Source of the DNA: Alphaproteobacteria bacterium
GTDB taxonomy: Bacteria; Pseudomonadota; Alphaproteobacteria; Caulobacterales; Aquidulcibacteraceae
Length of the DNA: 37,627 bases
Assembly: GCA_027485915.1 (NCBI GenBank)
Contig: JAIXQA010000017.1
Coordinates: 1 to 37,627, forward strand
Direction of reading: 5' to 3'
Position numbers and translations under genes: made by a program
The notes under the pieces: model-generated
What the model was told of the DNA's origin: nothing
The model's database searches: none
The model's input: the letters and a program-made list of their open reading frames with translations, nothing else
Part shown: positions 1 to 5,973 of the stretch, piece after piece
Position numbering within the stretch: position 1 is the stretch's first letter
Layout of the letters: each line of letters opens with the position of its first letter

Positions 1-112
1 CTTCAAAGTCGCCCTCGTCGCCGCCATGCATCAGCTCCTCAAACTCGCACAAGCACTGCTCAAATCCCGACAAAAATGGAATCCCCACTTGGCAAACCTC
101 ACAGTTGCTTGA
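1..112 (+). mobile_element. C-terminal end of an IS110-type transposase (partial at window edge)
   Basis: The frame starting at base 2 is open from the window edge to a TGA at 110-112 and encodes about 36 residues. They begin FKVALVAAMHQLLKL and include a later KW pair. This resembles the C-terminus of IS110-family (DEDD) transposases, where a KVALVAxMRKLL segment is followed by a short helix and a tryptophan shortly before the stop. Only this tail lies in the window, so it cannot be said whether the element is intact. It adjoins the bacteriocin remnant and the direct repeat that starts at 108. The match rests on a short motif, so the family assignment is likely but not certain. Confidence 0.6.
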
Positions 113-192
113 CACCCCACTTGCGCGCACAAACTCGAACACGGCCTTTGCCAAGGCACAGCCTGCGGCAAAGGCTGTCTGAGTAGAAAAAC
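108..192 (+). repeat. Direct repeat, left copy (partner at 1645-1729)
   Basis: About 85 bases match 1645-1729 in the same orientation, roughly three quarters identical by eye. An 18-base core (160-177 against 1697-1714) is fully identical. This copy also contains a 9-bp inverted repeat, GCCTTTGCC at 144-152 and GGCAAAGGC at 167-175; its left arm has decayed in the partner. The copy begins at the stop codon of the IS110-type tail, so it may be the element's 3' flank. Confidence 0.65.
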
Positions 193-219
193 TAAATTCA
201 AAACGAAGGCGACCGAGTT

Positions 220-247
220 GGTGCATTCCTGTCGGAACGCACCCTAC
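220..247 (-). repeat. REP-like hairpin with GTAG foot, left copy
   Basis: On the minus strand this reads GTAG, then GGTGCGTTCC, loop GACA, then GGAATGCACC: a 10-bp stem with one G-T wobble. A GTAG tetranucleotide at the 5' foot of a hairpin is the hallmark of REP sequences recognised by RAYT (TnpA-REP) transposases. It is an inverted relative of the hairpin at 1452-1481. The two GTAG feet face each other across the bacteriocin locus. Confidence 0.7.
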
Positions 248-314
248 GATCTATCGTTGCGTCGAACTTCGGCAGCCAAATTCTTGACGTGTTCAGCATT
301 TGACGACTCCACAA

Positions 315-536
315 TCAGGACCTTTTACCCATTGTCAGCCTAACAAATGTGACCGCCAACGCAGCATTGATGGCACCCCATATAGTTAAAACAATGGCTC
401 TGTAGGTTTCGTTTGGCATGACATCCTGCACAAACGACCAAGGTGAGGCGTGGTCGGTAAATCCTGACACTATATATAAAACAAGCAAAAATGAGCTTAG
501 TGTCAAAATACTAGAGACTACCAGTTTTCCGGACAT
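315..536 (-). CDS. Small two-helix membrane protein, candidate bacteriocin immunity protein
   Basis: This 73-aa protein has two predicted membrane segments: one starting near residue 4 (LVVSSILTLSSFLLVLYIV) and one near residues 45-67 (YRAIVLTIWGAINAALAV). A short polar loop joins them and the tail is basic. The start at 536 is chosen because AGGAGG lies 10 bases upstream; an in-frame start at 590 would overlap the bacteriocin gene and has no such site. It lies directly downstream of the double-glycine peptide gene and is probably co-transcribed with it. Many class II bacteriocin operons carry a small membrane immunity protein here. The sequence itself was not recognised, so immunity is inferred from position and topology. 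Confidence 0.6.
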   Translation of the reverse strand: MSGKLVVSSILTLSSFLLVLYIVSGFTDHASPWSFVQDVMPNETYRAIVLTIWGAINAALAVTFVRLTMGKRS

Positions 537-568
537 CCGACTCGCGCCTCCTGAAAAGCAATACTTCA

Positions 569-1066
569 CTACGAAAGCGTCCCGGGGCATCCCATGTTAC
601 GAAATTTTTGCCTCAACCTTGCTTCCGTTGTGGTAGAAACTATGGCTACGGCTCCAATGCCCACTAAGCCTACACCAGATATACCGGCAATTACCCCGCC
701 GGCAATTGCGACTGTTTGACCACCGGGAATTAAGCCAGCGACCGTCATCCCCGCACCTATTCCTCCCACTCCAGCAACATAAGTGGCCCAAGCCCCAAGA
801 ACTTCTTGCTGAGAATTATGGTCGCTGACAGCGACGCTTATTCCTTCACAAATGGCGTCCCGCTGCGATTCTCTGTCGGCAAACTGAGTTCCAGACGAAC
901 CCTTTTTTCTCTTTCCAGTTACTATCACCGTAGTCAGAAAGTCATCTGAATCCAGAAAATTGTCAAAGGAGTCACCAAAGTTGTTAATAAAGGAATCACT
1001 GGGTGTCGACATTCCAGAGAATCCACCACTCACAAATTCCAACTCATCCATAGTCAATGCACGCAT
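569..1066 (-). CDS. Double-glycine-leader bacteriocin-like peptide (165 aa)
   Basis: The N-terminus MRALTMDELEFVSGG is a classic double-glycine leader, with the LTxDELxxVSGG pattern cut by C39 peptidase exporters after residue 15. The mature part would be about 150 aa. It has an acidic, Asn/Asp/Phe-rich stretch (residues 21-43), a TVIVTGKRKK segment (46-55), and a long Gly/Ala/Val-rich hydrophobic region (about 91-144) able to form two glycine-zipper helices, as in channel-forming class II bacteriocins and colicin V-type microcins. Cysteines at 73 and 160 could form a disulfide. AGGGAG precedes the start. The small membrane gene follows, and a truncated C39 exporter gene lies divergently upstream. 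The leader is clear; killing activity is inferred. Confidence 0.75.
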   Translation of the reverse strand: MRALTMDELEFVSGGFSGMSTPSDSFINNFGDSFDNFLDSDDFLTTVIVTGKRKKGSSGTQFADRESQRDAICEGISVAVSDHNSQQEVLGAWATYVAGVGGIGAGMTVAGLIPGGQTVAIAGGVIAGISGVGLVGIGAVAIVSTTTEARLRQKFRNMGCPGTLS

Positions 1067-1190
1067 AATTCAATCTCCCTGTCCGATCTGAAATCCAGCC
1101 CAAATACCTCACTACATTTGTTTTCCCCAGCGGACGCCGTCAAAGTTGACCTAGCGGGAGGGGGGATTTCAAGTAGAGAAACGGCGGTTT

Positions 1191-1210
1191 TATAATCAAT
1201 CTGTGGATAA
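1191..1210 (+). promoter_or_regulatory. Possible -10 box and DnaA-box match upstream of the C39 remnant
   Basis: A consensus TATAAT lies at 1191-1196, about 35 bases before the C39 start, but no convincing -35 box is spaced correctly. A perfect DnaA-box 9-mer (TGTGGATAA, the complement of TTATCCACA) follows at 1202-1210. A single such 9-mer is expected by chance at this scale. Confidence 0.25.
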
Positions 1211-1229
1211 CTATTTTGGGTAGTAATAC

Positions 1230-1535
1230 ATGATGCCTGAGGTTGGGCAAGCGGAAAATTTGGATCGGCCAGCTCACGACGACAGTCGCACGTGGCTGAC
1301 GCGCCTGTTCCACTCCGACAAACTGCCGATGATCCTGCAGGCCGAGGCGGCCGAGTGTGGTTTGGCTTGCCTTGCCATGGTGGCCGCTGCCCATGGCCAG
1401 CGCCACACGCTTTCTGACCTCCGCCGCAAATTCAGCAATGCGCTCCGCGCGGTAGGGTGCATTCCAGCAATGGAATGCACCATGGTCAAGCAACCTCAAA
1501 GATCGTCGATGATGGGCCTTAGCCAAAGCACTTAG
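1230..1535 (+). pseudogene. Truncated C39-peptidase bacteriocin exporter (N-terminal remnant)
   Basis: The first 70 or so residues match the start of C39 peptidase ABC exporters: an N-terminal linker, then LPMILQAEAAECGLACLAM with the catalytic Cys (ECGLAC), then HGQRHTLSDLRRKFS. In the family this continues into the His/Asp half of the protease, the membrane domain and the ATPase, more than 600 further residues. Here similarity stops near 1440. The frame then reads unrelated sequence through a REP-like hairpin (1452-1481) to a stop at 1535. The 101-aa product lacks the catalytic His and the whole transporter, so it cannot process or export the adjacent peptide. The start may be 1230 or 1233; no good ribosome site is visible. 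Confidence 0.75.
1452..1481 (+). repeat. REP-like hairpin with GTAG foot, right copy
   Basis: GTAG (1452-1455) is followed by a perfect 11-bp stem, GGTGCATTCCA and TGGAATGCACC, closed by a GCAA loop (1467-1470). Together with 220-247 it forms an inverted pair around the bacteriocin locus. It lies where the exporter gene loses similarity to its family. No RAYT transposase gene is present in the window. Confidence 0.75.
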
Positions 1536-1597
1536 ATCGGTTCAATGCGTCGCTCCGCTTGCCTTGAAGCCGCCCGACAATTCTTATTGCGCAAGCT

Positions 1598-1655
1598 GGG
1601 GGGTCAAGGGGTTCATCGACTTCGTCGACACGCGAAACGTGCCCCTTGACGCCCC
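1598..1655. repeat. Long inverted repeat with 14-bp arms
   Basis: GGGGGGTCAAGGGG (1598-1611) pairs with CCCCTTGACGCCCC (1642-1655) with one mismatch. The 30-base loop contains a small CGAC-TTC-GTCG hairpin. The right arm runs into the right direct repeat. No T-tract follows, so it does not look like a terminator. Confidence 0.6.
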
Positions 1656-1729
1656 ATCCTGCGCGCCCAAACTCACACAAAGCGTTGCGTAGGCATAGCC
1701 TGCGGCAAAGGCTGCCGAAGTGGAAAAGC
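1645..1729 (+). repeat. Direct repeat, right copy (partner at 108-192)
   Basis: This matches 108-192 in the same orientation, with a shared 18-base core at 1697-1714. Together the two copies enclose the REP pair, the bacteriocin genes and the exporter remnant. They could be ends of related insertion elements, or a duplication made when the locus was inserted or eroded. Confidence 0.65.
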
Positions 1730-1777
1730 CCCAAAAGTTGGTATCTCAGATAGCAAAGCCGAGTCCCAGACCTTCTA

Positions 1778-1832
1778 CCGCAAACTCATGGAGGTCCCCG
1801 CGCTTCGCTTGCGCTTCGGAAGGGATGACATG
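1778..1832 (+). repeat. Dispersed intergenic repeat, copy A
   Basis: The stretch from CCGCAAACTC to GGGATGACAT is nearly identical to 7984-8037, with a handful of differences, and shares the sequence CTTCGCTTGCGCTTCGG. It is intergenic in both places, which points to a REP-type or MITE-like repeat family in this genome. Confidence 0.65.
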
Positions 1833-1881
1833 GAAGGGGAAATGCCCAACCAATGTGGTGCATGCCTAGCCGAATAACACC

Positions 1882-2445
1882 CTATGCCCGCCCGGCACTC
1901 TGGGAAATTTGCCAAGGCTCCAGCCCGAAGCGGCTGATGGCATCTTCCCATTTGTCGTCGAGATTGGCAGTGGCAAACACGGCATCAATATCGCCTTCGG
2001 TGACCAGCCAAGCATTATCCATGATCTCGGCTTCTAATTGGCCCGCGTCCCAACCCGAATAACCCAAGGCCAAAGTCGCACGGCGGGGCTTTGCGCCTTG
2101 GGCGATGGCTTGCAGGACGTCGCGCGTGGCGGTCATACGAAGGCCCCCCATGATGGGCTGGGTCGTTTCATCGCTTTCCCAGTCATCTGTGTGGAGCACA
2201 AAGCCCCGGTCGCGCTGGCAGGGCCCGCCATCCAGCACGGGAATAGCTGGCACGCGGATTGAACAGTCGATCCCCAATTGGTCGAGAAGGTCTGGCAACA
2301 ACAAGCGTGGCATTGCCCGATTGATCACAATGCCCATCGCGTGGGTTTCGTCATGGTCGCACACGAGGATCACCGAGCGTTTAAAACGACGGTCTGCCAT
2401 CGAAGGGGTGGCAATCAGGAAGCGTCCGACCAACGAGTTTCTCAT
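1882..2445 (-). CDS. YqgE/AlgH family protein
   Basis: This 187-aa protein matches the YqgE/AlgH (DUF179) family over its whole length. It starts with the typical GRFLIATPSM and RSVILVCDHDE segments, followed by MGIVINRAMP, and has a central GGP segment (LDGGPCQRDRGFVLH). Family members are cytosolic and about 185-200 aa long; their biochemical role is not established, despite the AlgH name from a Pseudomonas alginate regulator. The N-terminus agrees with the family, supporting the start at 2445, although no strong ribosome site is seen. It is divergent from the peroxiredoxin gene across about 256 bases, which hold a GATTC site at 2608-2612 but no clear promoter. Confidence 0.9.
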   Translation of the reverse strand: MRNSLVGRFLIATPSMADRRFKRSVILVCDHDETHAMGIVINRAMPRLLLPDLLDQLGIDCSIRVPAIPVLDGGPCQRDRGFVLHTDDWESDETTQPIMGGLRMTATRDVLQAIAQGAKPRRATLALGYSGWDAGQLEAEIMDNAWLVTEGDIDAVFATANLDDKWEDAISRFGLEPWQISQSAGRA

Positions 2446-2701
2446 GATTGTAATCGTGTTGCCAAAATCCTTTGCTGTCTAGTCCGAATTTTAATTTTTG
2501 CGTCGTTCAGATGGTCCAAATTGTCGCACCCTGCACATAGATCGGGCAGAATAGACGGAAATCTATGTCCAAAATTTGAGCCCAAGTTTGCGCATGGTCA
2601 TATCTTTGATTCACATGGGCGATAGATTATCTAGCAGGCATGCGGCTTGCTGACGCCCTTTGGCACAAGACTGGTTTGGCCGCCATGATGGAGAACGACA
2701 G

Positions 2702-3184
2702 ATGACAATCAAAGTAGGCGATAGCCTTCCCGACGCAACCTTCATGGTCCCCACCGCTGACGGTCCTGCACCGCGCACCACGGCAGACATTTTTGCCGGC
2801 AAAAAGGTCGCACTATTTGCCGTCCCCGGTGCCTACACGCCAACTTGCTCCGCCAAGCATTTGCCATCCTATAAGGAAAAGGCCGCCGACTTAGCCGCGA
2901 AGGGCGTCGATGCCATCGCCTGCTTGTCGGTGAATGATGTGTTTGTCATGGGCGCTTGGGCTAAGGATCAAGGCGTTAGCGATGAGATCATCATGTTGGC
3001 CGATGGTAGTGGCAATTTCGCCAAGGCGATTGGCCTTGAGATGGATGCGTCGAAATTTGGCATGGGCGTGCGCGCACAGCGCTTCTCGCTGGTGGCTGAC
3101 AATGGTGTCGTGACGCATTTGTTCGTCGAAGCCCCAGCCGAATATAAGGTTTCTGGCGCTGAATATATGCTGGAACATATGTAA
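2702..3184 (+). CDS. Peroxiredoxin, Prx5 type
   Basis: This 160-aa thiol peroxidase reduces hydrogen peroxide and organic hydroperoxides in the cytosol, using thiol donors. The peroxidatic site is VPGAYTPTCSAKHLPSY with Cys49, the signature of the Prx5/AhpE-like group. A second cysteine in IACLSVNDVFVMGAW could act as resolving residue. The length is usual for single-domain Prx5 enzymes, and no glutaredoxin domain is fused. The start at 2702 is preferred over an in-frame start at 2660 because GGAG lies 8 bases upstream and MTIKVGDSLP is the normal family N-terminus. The gene is monocistronic and closed by the terminator at 3226-3258. Confidence 0.93.
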   Translation: MTIKVGDSLPDATFMVPTADGPAPRTTADIFAGKKVALFAVPGAYTPTCSAKHLPSYKEKAADLAAKGVDAIACLSVNDVFVMGAWAKDQGVSDEIIMLADGSGNFAKAIGLEMDASKFGMGVRAQRFSLVADNGVVTHLFVEAPAEYKVSGAEYMLEHM

Positions 3185-3225
3185 GCTCTTCAGGGTCGCT
3201 CGACTGATCCAGAAAAGTCAAAAGC

Positions 3226-3258
3226 CCCGCCTTCGTTTCGTGCGAAGGCGGGTTTTTT
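3226..3258. terminator. Bidirectional intrinsic terminator between convergent genes
   Basis: A perfect 10-bp stem, CCCGCCTTCG (3226-3235) with CGAAGGCGGG (3243-3252), has a 7-base loop and is followed by six Ts. An A-rich run on the other side gives T-rich sequence on the minus strand. It serves the peroxiredoxin gene and the convergent DUF2147 gene. Confidence 0.9.
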
Positions 3259-3261
3259 ATT

Positions 3262-3687
3262 TTAGGACGCTGGCGTCCAGGTTTGGCCAACACAAATCGG
3301 GCCAACACAGCCTTTGACTTCTAATTTGCCATCGCGCTTCAAACGAAACTCACTGCGATAGAGCTTGCCTTCGGTGGGGTCATAAATCTGACCGCCTGTG
3401 TATTTCCCGTCCGCTTGGGCGGTAAAGCCGGTCAGGATCGCCATACCGACGATGGGACGAGTCCGCAATTTTGGATCGGGATTTTTGGTGTCCGTGGCTG
3501 GGGCATTTTTGTCCGCCTTAGGACCCGGCCCGACAATGCGACCACAGGTCTTGGTGCCGCAAGCCTCCAGCCGGATAATGCCGCTGCCATTGGCGGTCAG
3601 CCAACGTGTGCCGTGCAACTCGCTGGCAAAGCTTGGCGTGGCGAGCAGAAGGGCGAACAGTGCAGCGGGAACAGCAAAGGATTTCAT
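3262..3687 (-). CDS. Secreted DUF2147 domain protein
   Basis: This 141-aa protein has a signal peptide, MKSFAVPAALFALLLATPSFA, with cleavage expected after the alanine. The mature part follows the DUF2147 pattern: GTRWLTANGSGIIRLEAC, then a CGRIVG segment, and a C-terminal GxxYRSEFRLKRDGKLEVKGC repeat unit. DUF2147 proteins are small lipocalin-like periplasmic beta-barrels of unknown role, common in alphaproteobacteria and Bacteroidetes. Four cysteines, two as CGTKTCG and two as CVGPIC, suggest disulfides. The start at 3687 puts the signal peptide at the N-terminus; an upstream start at 3723 would add twelve residues ahead of it. It is convergent with the peroxiredoxin gene. Confidence 0.85.
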   Translation of the reverse strand: MKSFAVPAALFALLLATPSFASELHGTRWLTANGSGIIRLEACGTKTCGRIVGPGPKADKNAPATDTKNPDPKLRTRPIVGMAILTGFTAQADGKYTGGQIYDPTEGKLYRSEFRLKRDGKLEVKGCVGPICVGQTWTPAS

Positions 3688-3852
3688 CGGCGGACACCTG
3701 ATTTGGGGGAGGGCGGGAGACAAACTTTCTGCGTCTCTAGCGACCTCAAAAGGTCAGTTCAAGTCGGGAAACGCTTACCCGCTTCAATCCCCGGTGAGGT
3801 GGCTGGCGCGTGGGCTTGATGATTCGAGTGTGAAGCCCCATTGTCATGTTTG

Positions 3853-5751
3853 ATGTCCCGCTATGACCGCCCCTTTCTCGACGAAGTGCTGACGCGCGCC
3901 TCCATTCTGGATGTGGTTGGCCGCAAAGTGACGTGGGATAAGCGCAAGTCTAATCTGGCCCGGGGCGATATGTGGGCTTGCTGTCCATTTCATAATGAGG
4001 CGACGCCCAGTTTCCATGCGGTTGATGCCAAGGGCACTTATCATTGCTTTGGCTGCGGCCAGCACGGCAACGCGATCGACTTTATCATCGCGACCGAGAA
4101 TCTGCCTTTTCCCGAAGCCGTTGAGCGCTTAGCCCGCGACCTTGGCATACCGCTGCCTGCCCGCGACCCAGAGGCCATCACGAAGGATGATCAGGCCAAG
4201 CGCCTGACCGCGGCACTAGATGCTGCTCGCGCCGCCTTTGCCCAGGCGCTGCGCAGCCCGGAAGGGGCTAAGGCCCGCGCCTATCTGACCAAGCGTGGCT
4301 TGAATGAGGCAGATTGGGATCGCTTTGGTCTTGGGTTTAGCCCCAATAGCCGGACGTGGCTCAAGGATCGACTGACCCAGGGTGGCCACCAAGTGGCAGA
4401 CCTTGTTGAGGCGGGTCTGCTAAAGCTGCCCGATGATGGTGGCGCGCCATTCGACTTTTACCGTGGCCGAGTGATGTTTACCATCGCGGACACGCGTGAC
4501 CGCACCGTCTCATTCGGCGCGCGCACGCTCGACCCAGATGGCCAGCCCAAATATCTCAACGGCCCAGACAGTCCCGTCTTCAACAAAAGCCGCAATCTCT
4601 ACCGCTATGCGCAGGCGCGTGCCGCATCCAAGGATAAGCCTATTCTGGTCGCCGAAGGCTATATGGATGTGATCGCCTTGGAGCGGGCGGGCTTTGCCGC
4701 TGTGGCACCGCTCGGCACGGCGCTCACCGAAGATCAATTGGGCCTGATCTGGAAAGCTTCAAAGCGGCCGATCCTGTGTTTTGATGGCGATAAAGCGGGC
4801 CTAAAGGCGGCCGAGCGCGCGCTTGATCGGGCTTTGCCCTTGGTGTCGGCAGATAAGACGTTGGCTTTTGGCTTCTTGCCCGAAGGCCAAGATCCAGACG
4901 ATATGATAAAAGCCAAAGGGGCTGCAGGGATCGAGGCCGTGCTCGAATCGGCTATGGCGCTTGGCAGCTTTTTGTTCCAACGCGAACAAGAGCGTGAGCC
5001 CTTGGTGACGGCAGAGGCTCGTGCGGGCCTCAGGAAGCGCCTGCGGCAGCTTACAGGCCAAGTCACGGACCCCGATTTACAGCGCGAACTCAATGAAGAC
5101 ATGCGCCGCAATCTCGACGCGCTGTTTGCCCCGGCAGCGCGGCCTGCCTTTGTGCCGAAAGCACGCGGGAAGGGGGGCGACACCGGACCCATTGGCAGTG
5201 CTACTGCAGAATTACGCCTGAAAATCAAAGCAGGAACCGTTCGCCCAAAGCGTACCTTGGTTGATCTGGTTGCCGCGCCTTTGTTGCGGCCCGAACTCTT
5301 GGAGGGCCACGAAGAGGTGTTTGCGGGCCTGGTAATCGAGCATCAGGGGCTGGATTTACTGCGTCACGGTCTTTTGGACCTACATCATGCGGGAACGACT
5401 ATTGATTTTGAGAGCGTTCGTCTCCATCTGAACCAATTAGGTCAAAGCGAGGCCGTGCGTTTTCTTGATGAAGCGCGGCGGTCGCCGGTTAACCCCCATG
5501 CCCGGCCTGAGCTGAGCGTGGAGGAAGCCAGACGCGCTTGGCTGATCGCGCTTCAACGTTTGGAGACCCATCGGGCTCTTGCGTCGGACGCAGCTGAAGC
5601 CGTATCTGCGGCAGGCAGTGGCGATGAGGCAGCGTTTGAGCGGCTGAAGCGTCTTGTTGGTGAGCGCCGTGCGCTGCGTGCCGACGAGACCAGCTCTGCT
5701 GGGGCATCCATCGTCGGGGGAGAGGCTTTCTCTCTGCCGGCAGAAGATTAG
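3853..5751 (+). CDS. dnaG: DNA primase DnaG
   Basis: This is the 632-aa replicative primase that makes RNA primers at the fork and partners with DnaB helicase. The N-terminal CHCC zinc finger is visible (Cys44, His47, Cys65, Cys68 in CPFH and CFGCG). It is followed by the catalytic core and a TOPRIM domain with VAEGYMD (Glu268) and the FDGDKAG acidic triad (Asp311, Asp313). The C-terminal part is the helicase-binding region. ATG 3853 is chosen as MSRYDRPFLDEVL is the usual alphaproteobacterial start; a TTG at 3841 in the same frame is possible, and no clear ribosome site is seen. A GATTC (CcrM) site at 3821-3825 lies just upstream. rpoD follows, as in the classical macromolecular synthesis locus, but rpsU is absent. 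Confidence 0.97.
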   Translation: MSRYDRPFLDEVLTRASILDVVGRKVTWDKRKSNLARGDMWACCPFHNEATPSFHAVDAKGTYHCFGCGQHGNAIDFIIATENLPFPEAVERLARDLGIPLPARDPEAITKDDQAKRLTAALDAARAAFAQALRSPEGAKARAYLTKRGLNEADWDRFGLGFSPNSRTWLKDRLTQGGHQVADLVEAGLLKLPDDGGAPFDFYRGRVMFTIADTRDRTVSFGARTLDPDGQPKYLNGPDSPVFNKSRNLYRYAQARAASKDKPILVAEGYMDVIALERAGFAAVAPLGTALTEDQLGLIWKASKRPILCFDGDKAGLKAAERALDRALPLVSADKTLAFGFLPEGQDPDDMIKAKGAAGIEAVLESAMALGSFLFQREQEREPLVTAEARAGLRKRLRQLTGQVTDPDLQRELNEDMRRNLDALFAPAARPAFVPKARGKGGDTGPIGSATAELRLKIKAGTVRPKRTLVDLVAAPLLRPELLEGHEEVFAGLVIEHQGLDLLRHGLLDLHHAGTTIDFESVRLHLNQLGQSEAVRFLDEARRSPVNPHARPELSVEEARRAWLIALQRLETHRALASDAAEAVSAAGSGDEAAFERLKRLVGERRALRADETSSAGASIVGGEAFSLPAED

Positions 5752-5828
5752 AAAAGCGGCGCGTGCTTCAAGCAGCACGGGCTGGCGGTGCCGTTGTTTT
5801 CAGCGGTACACGGTACAGGCGACTAGAG

Positions 5829-5857
5829 CTGACCTTTTCAAAAAGATCGGCTATAGG
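5829..5857 (+). promoter_or_regulatory. Candidate promoter for rpoD
   Basis: CTGACC (5829-5834) and TATAGG (5852-5857) are separated by 17 bases in the 222-base dnaG-rpoD gap. Each box matches the housekeeping consensus at four of six positions. It sits about 115 bases before the chosen rpoD start. This is a pattern match only. Confidence 0.3.
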
Positions 5858-5973
5858 GGCAGAAAAATCGGGTTCATGGCAGATTGCCTTCAAAAGGGCA
5901 GGCTGGCAGGGATTTATTATGGCAATCAGGTGCGTCATGTGACGACATGACGGAACCAAGAGGCGGCACATTC

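Larger units (their letters stand above)
1536..1881. other. Gene-free, repeat-rich stretch
   Basis: No gene can be supported here. The stretch holds the inverted repeat at 1598-1655, the right direct repeat at 1645-1729 and a dispersed repeat at 1778-1832. A short minus-strand open frame over 1519-1734 follows these repeats and has no recognisable protein character. The area reads as scar tissue left by mobile DNA. Confidence 0.6.

Noticed and set aside
1202-1210. Perfect DnaA-box 9-mer upstream of the exporter remnant
   Set aside because: It is isolated, no cluster or AT-rich unwinding element is nearby, and one match is expected by chance at this scale. Not an origin.
1519-1734. Minus-strand frame of 71 codons across the inverted and direct repeats
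   Set aside because: It is made mostly of repeat sequence, has no ribosome site and resembles no protein family.
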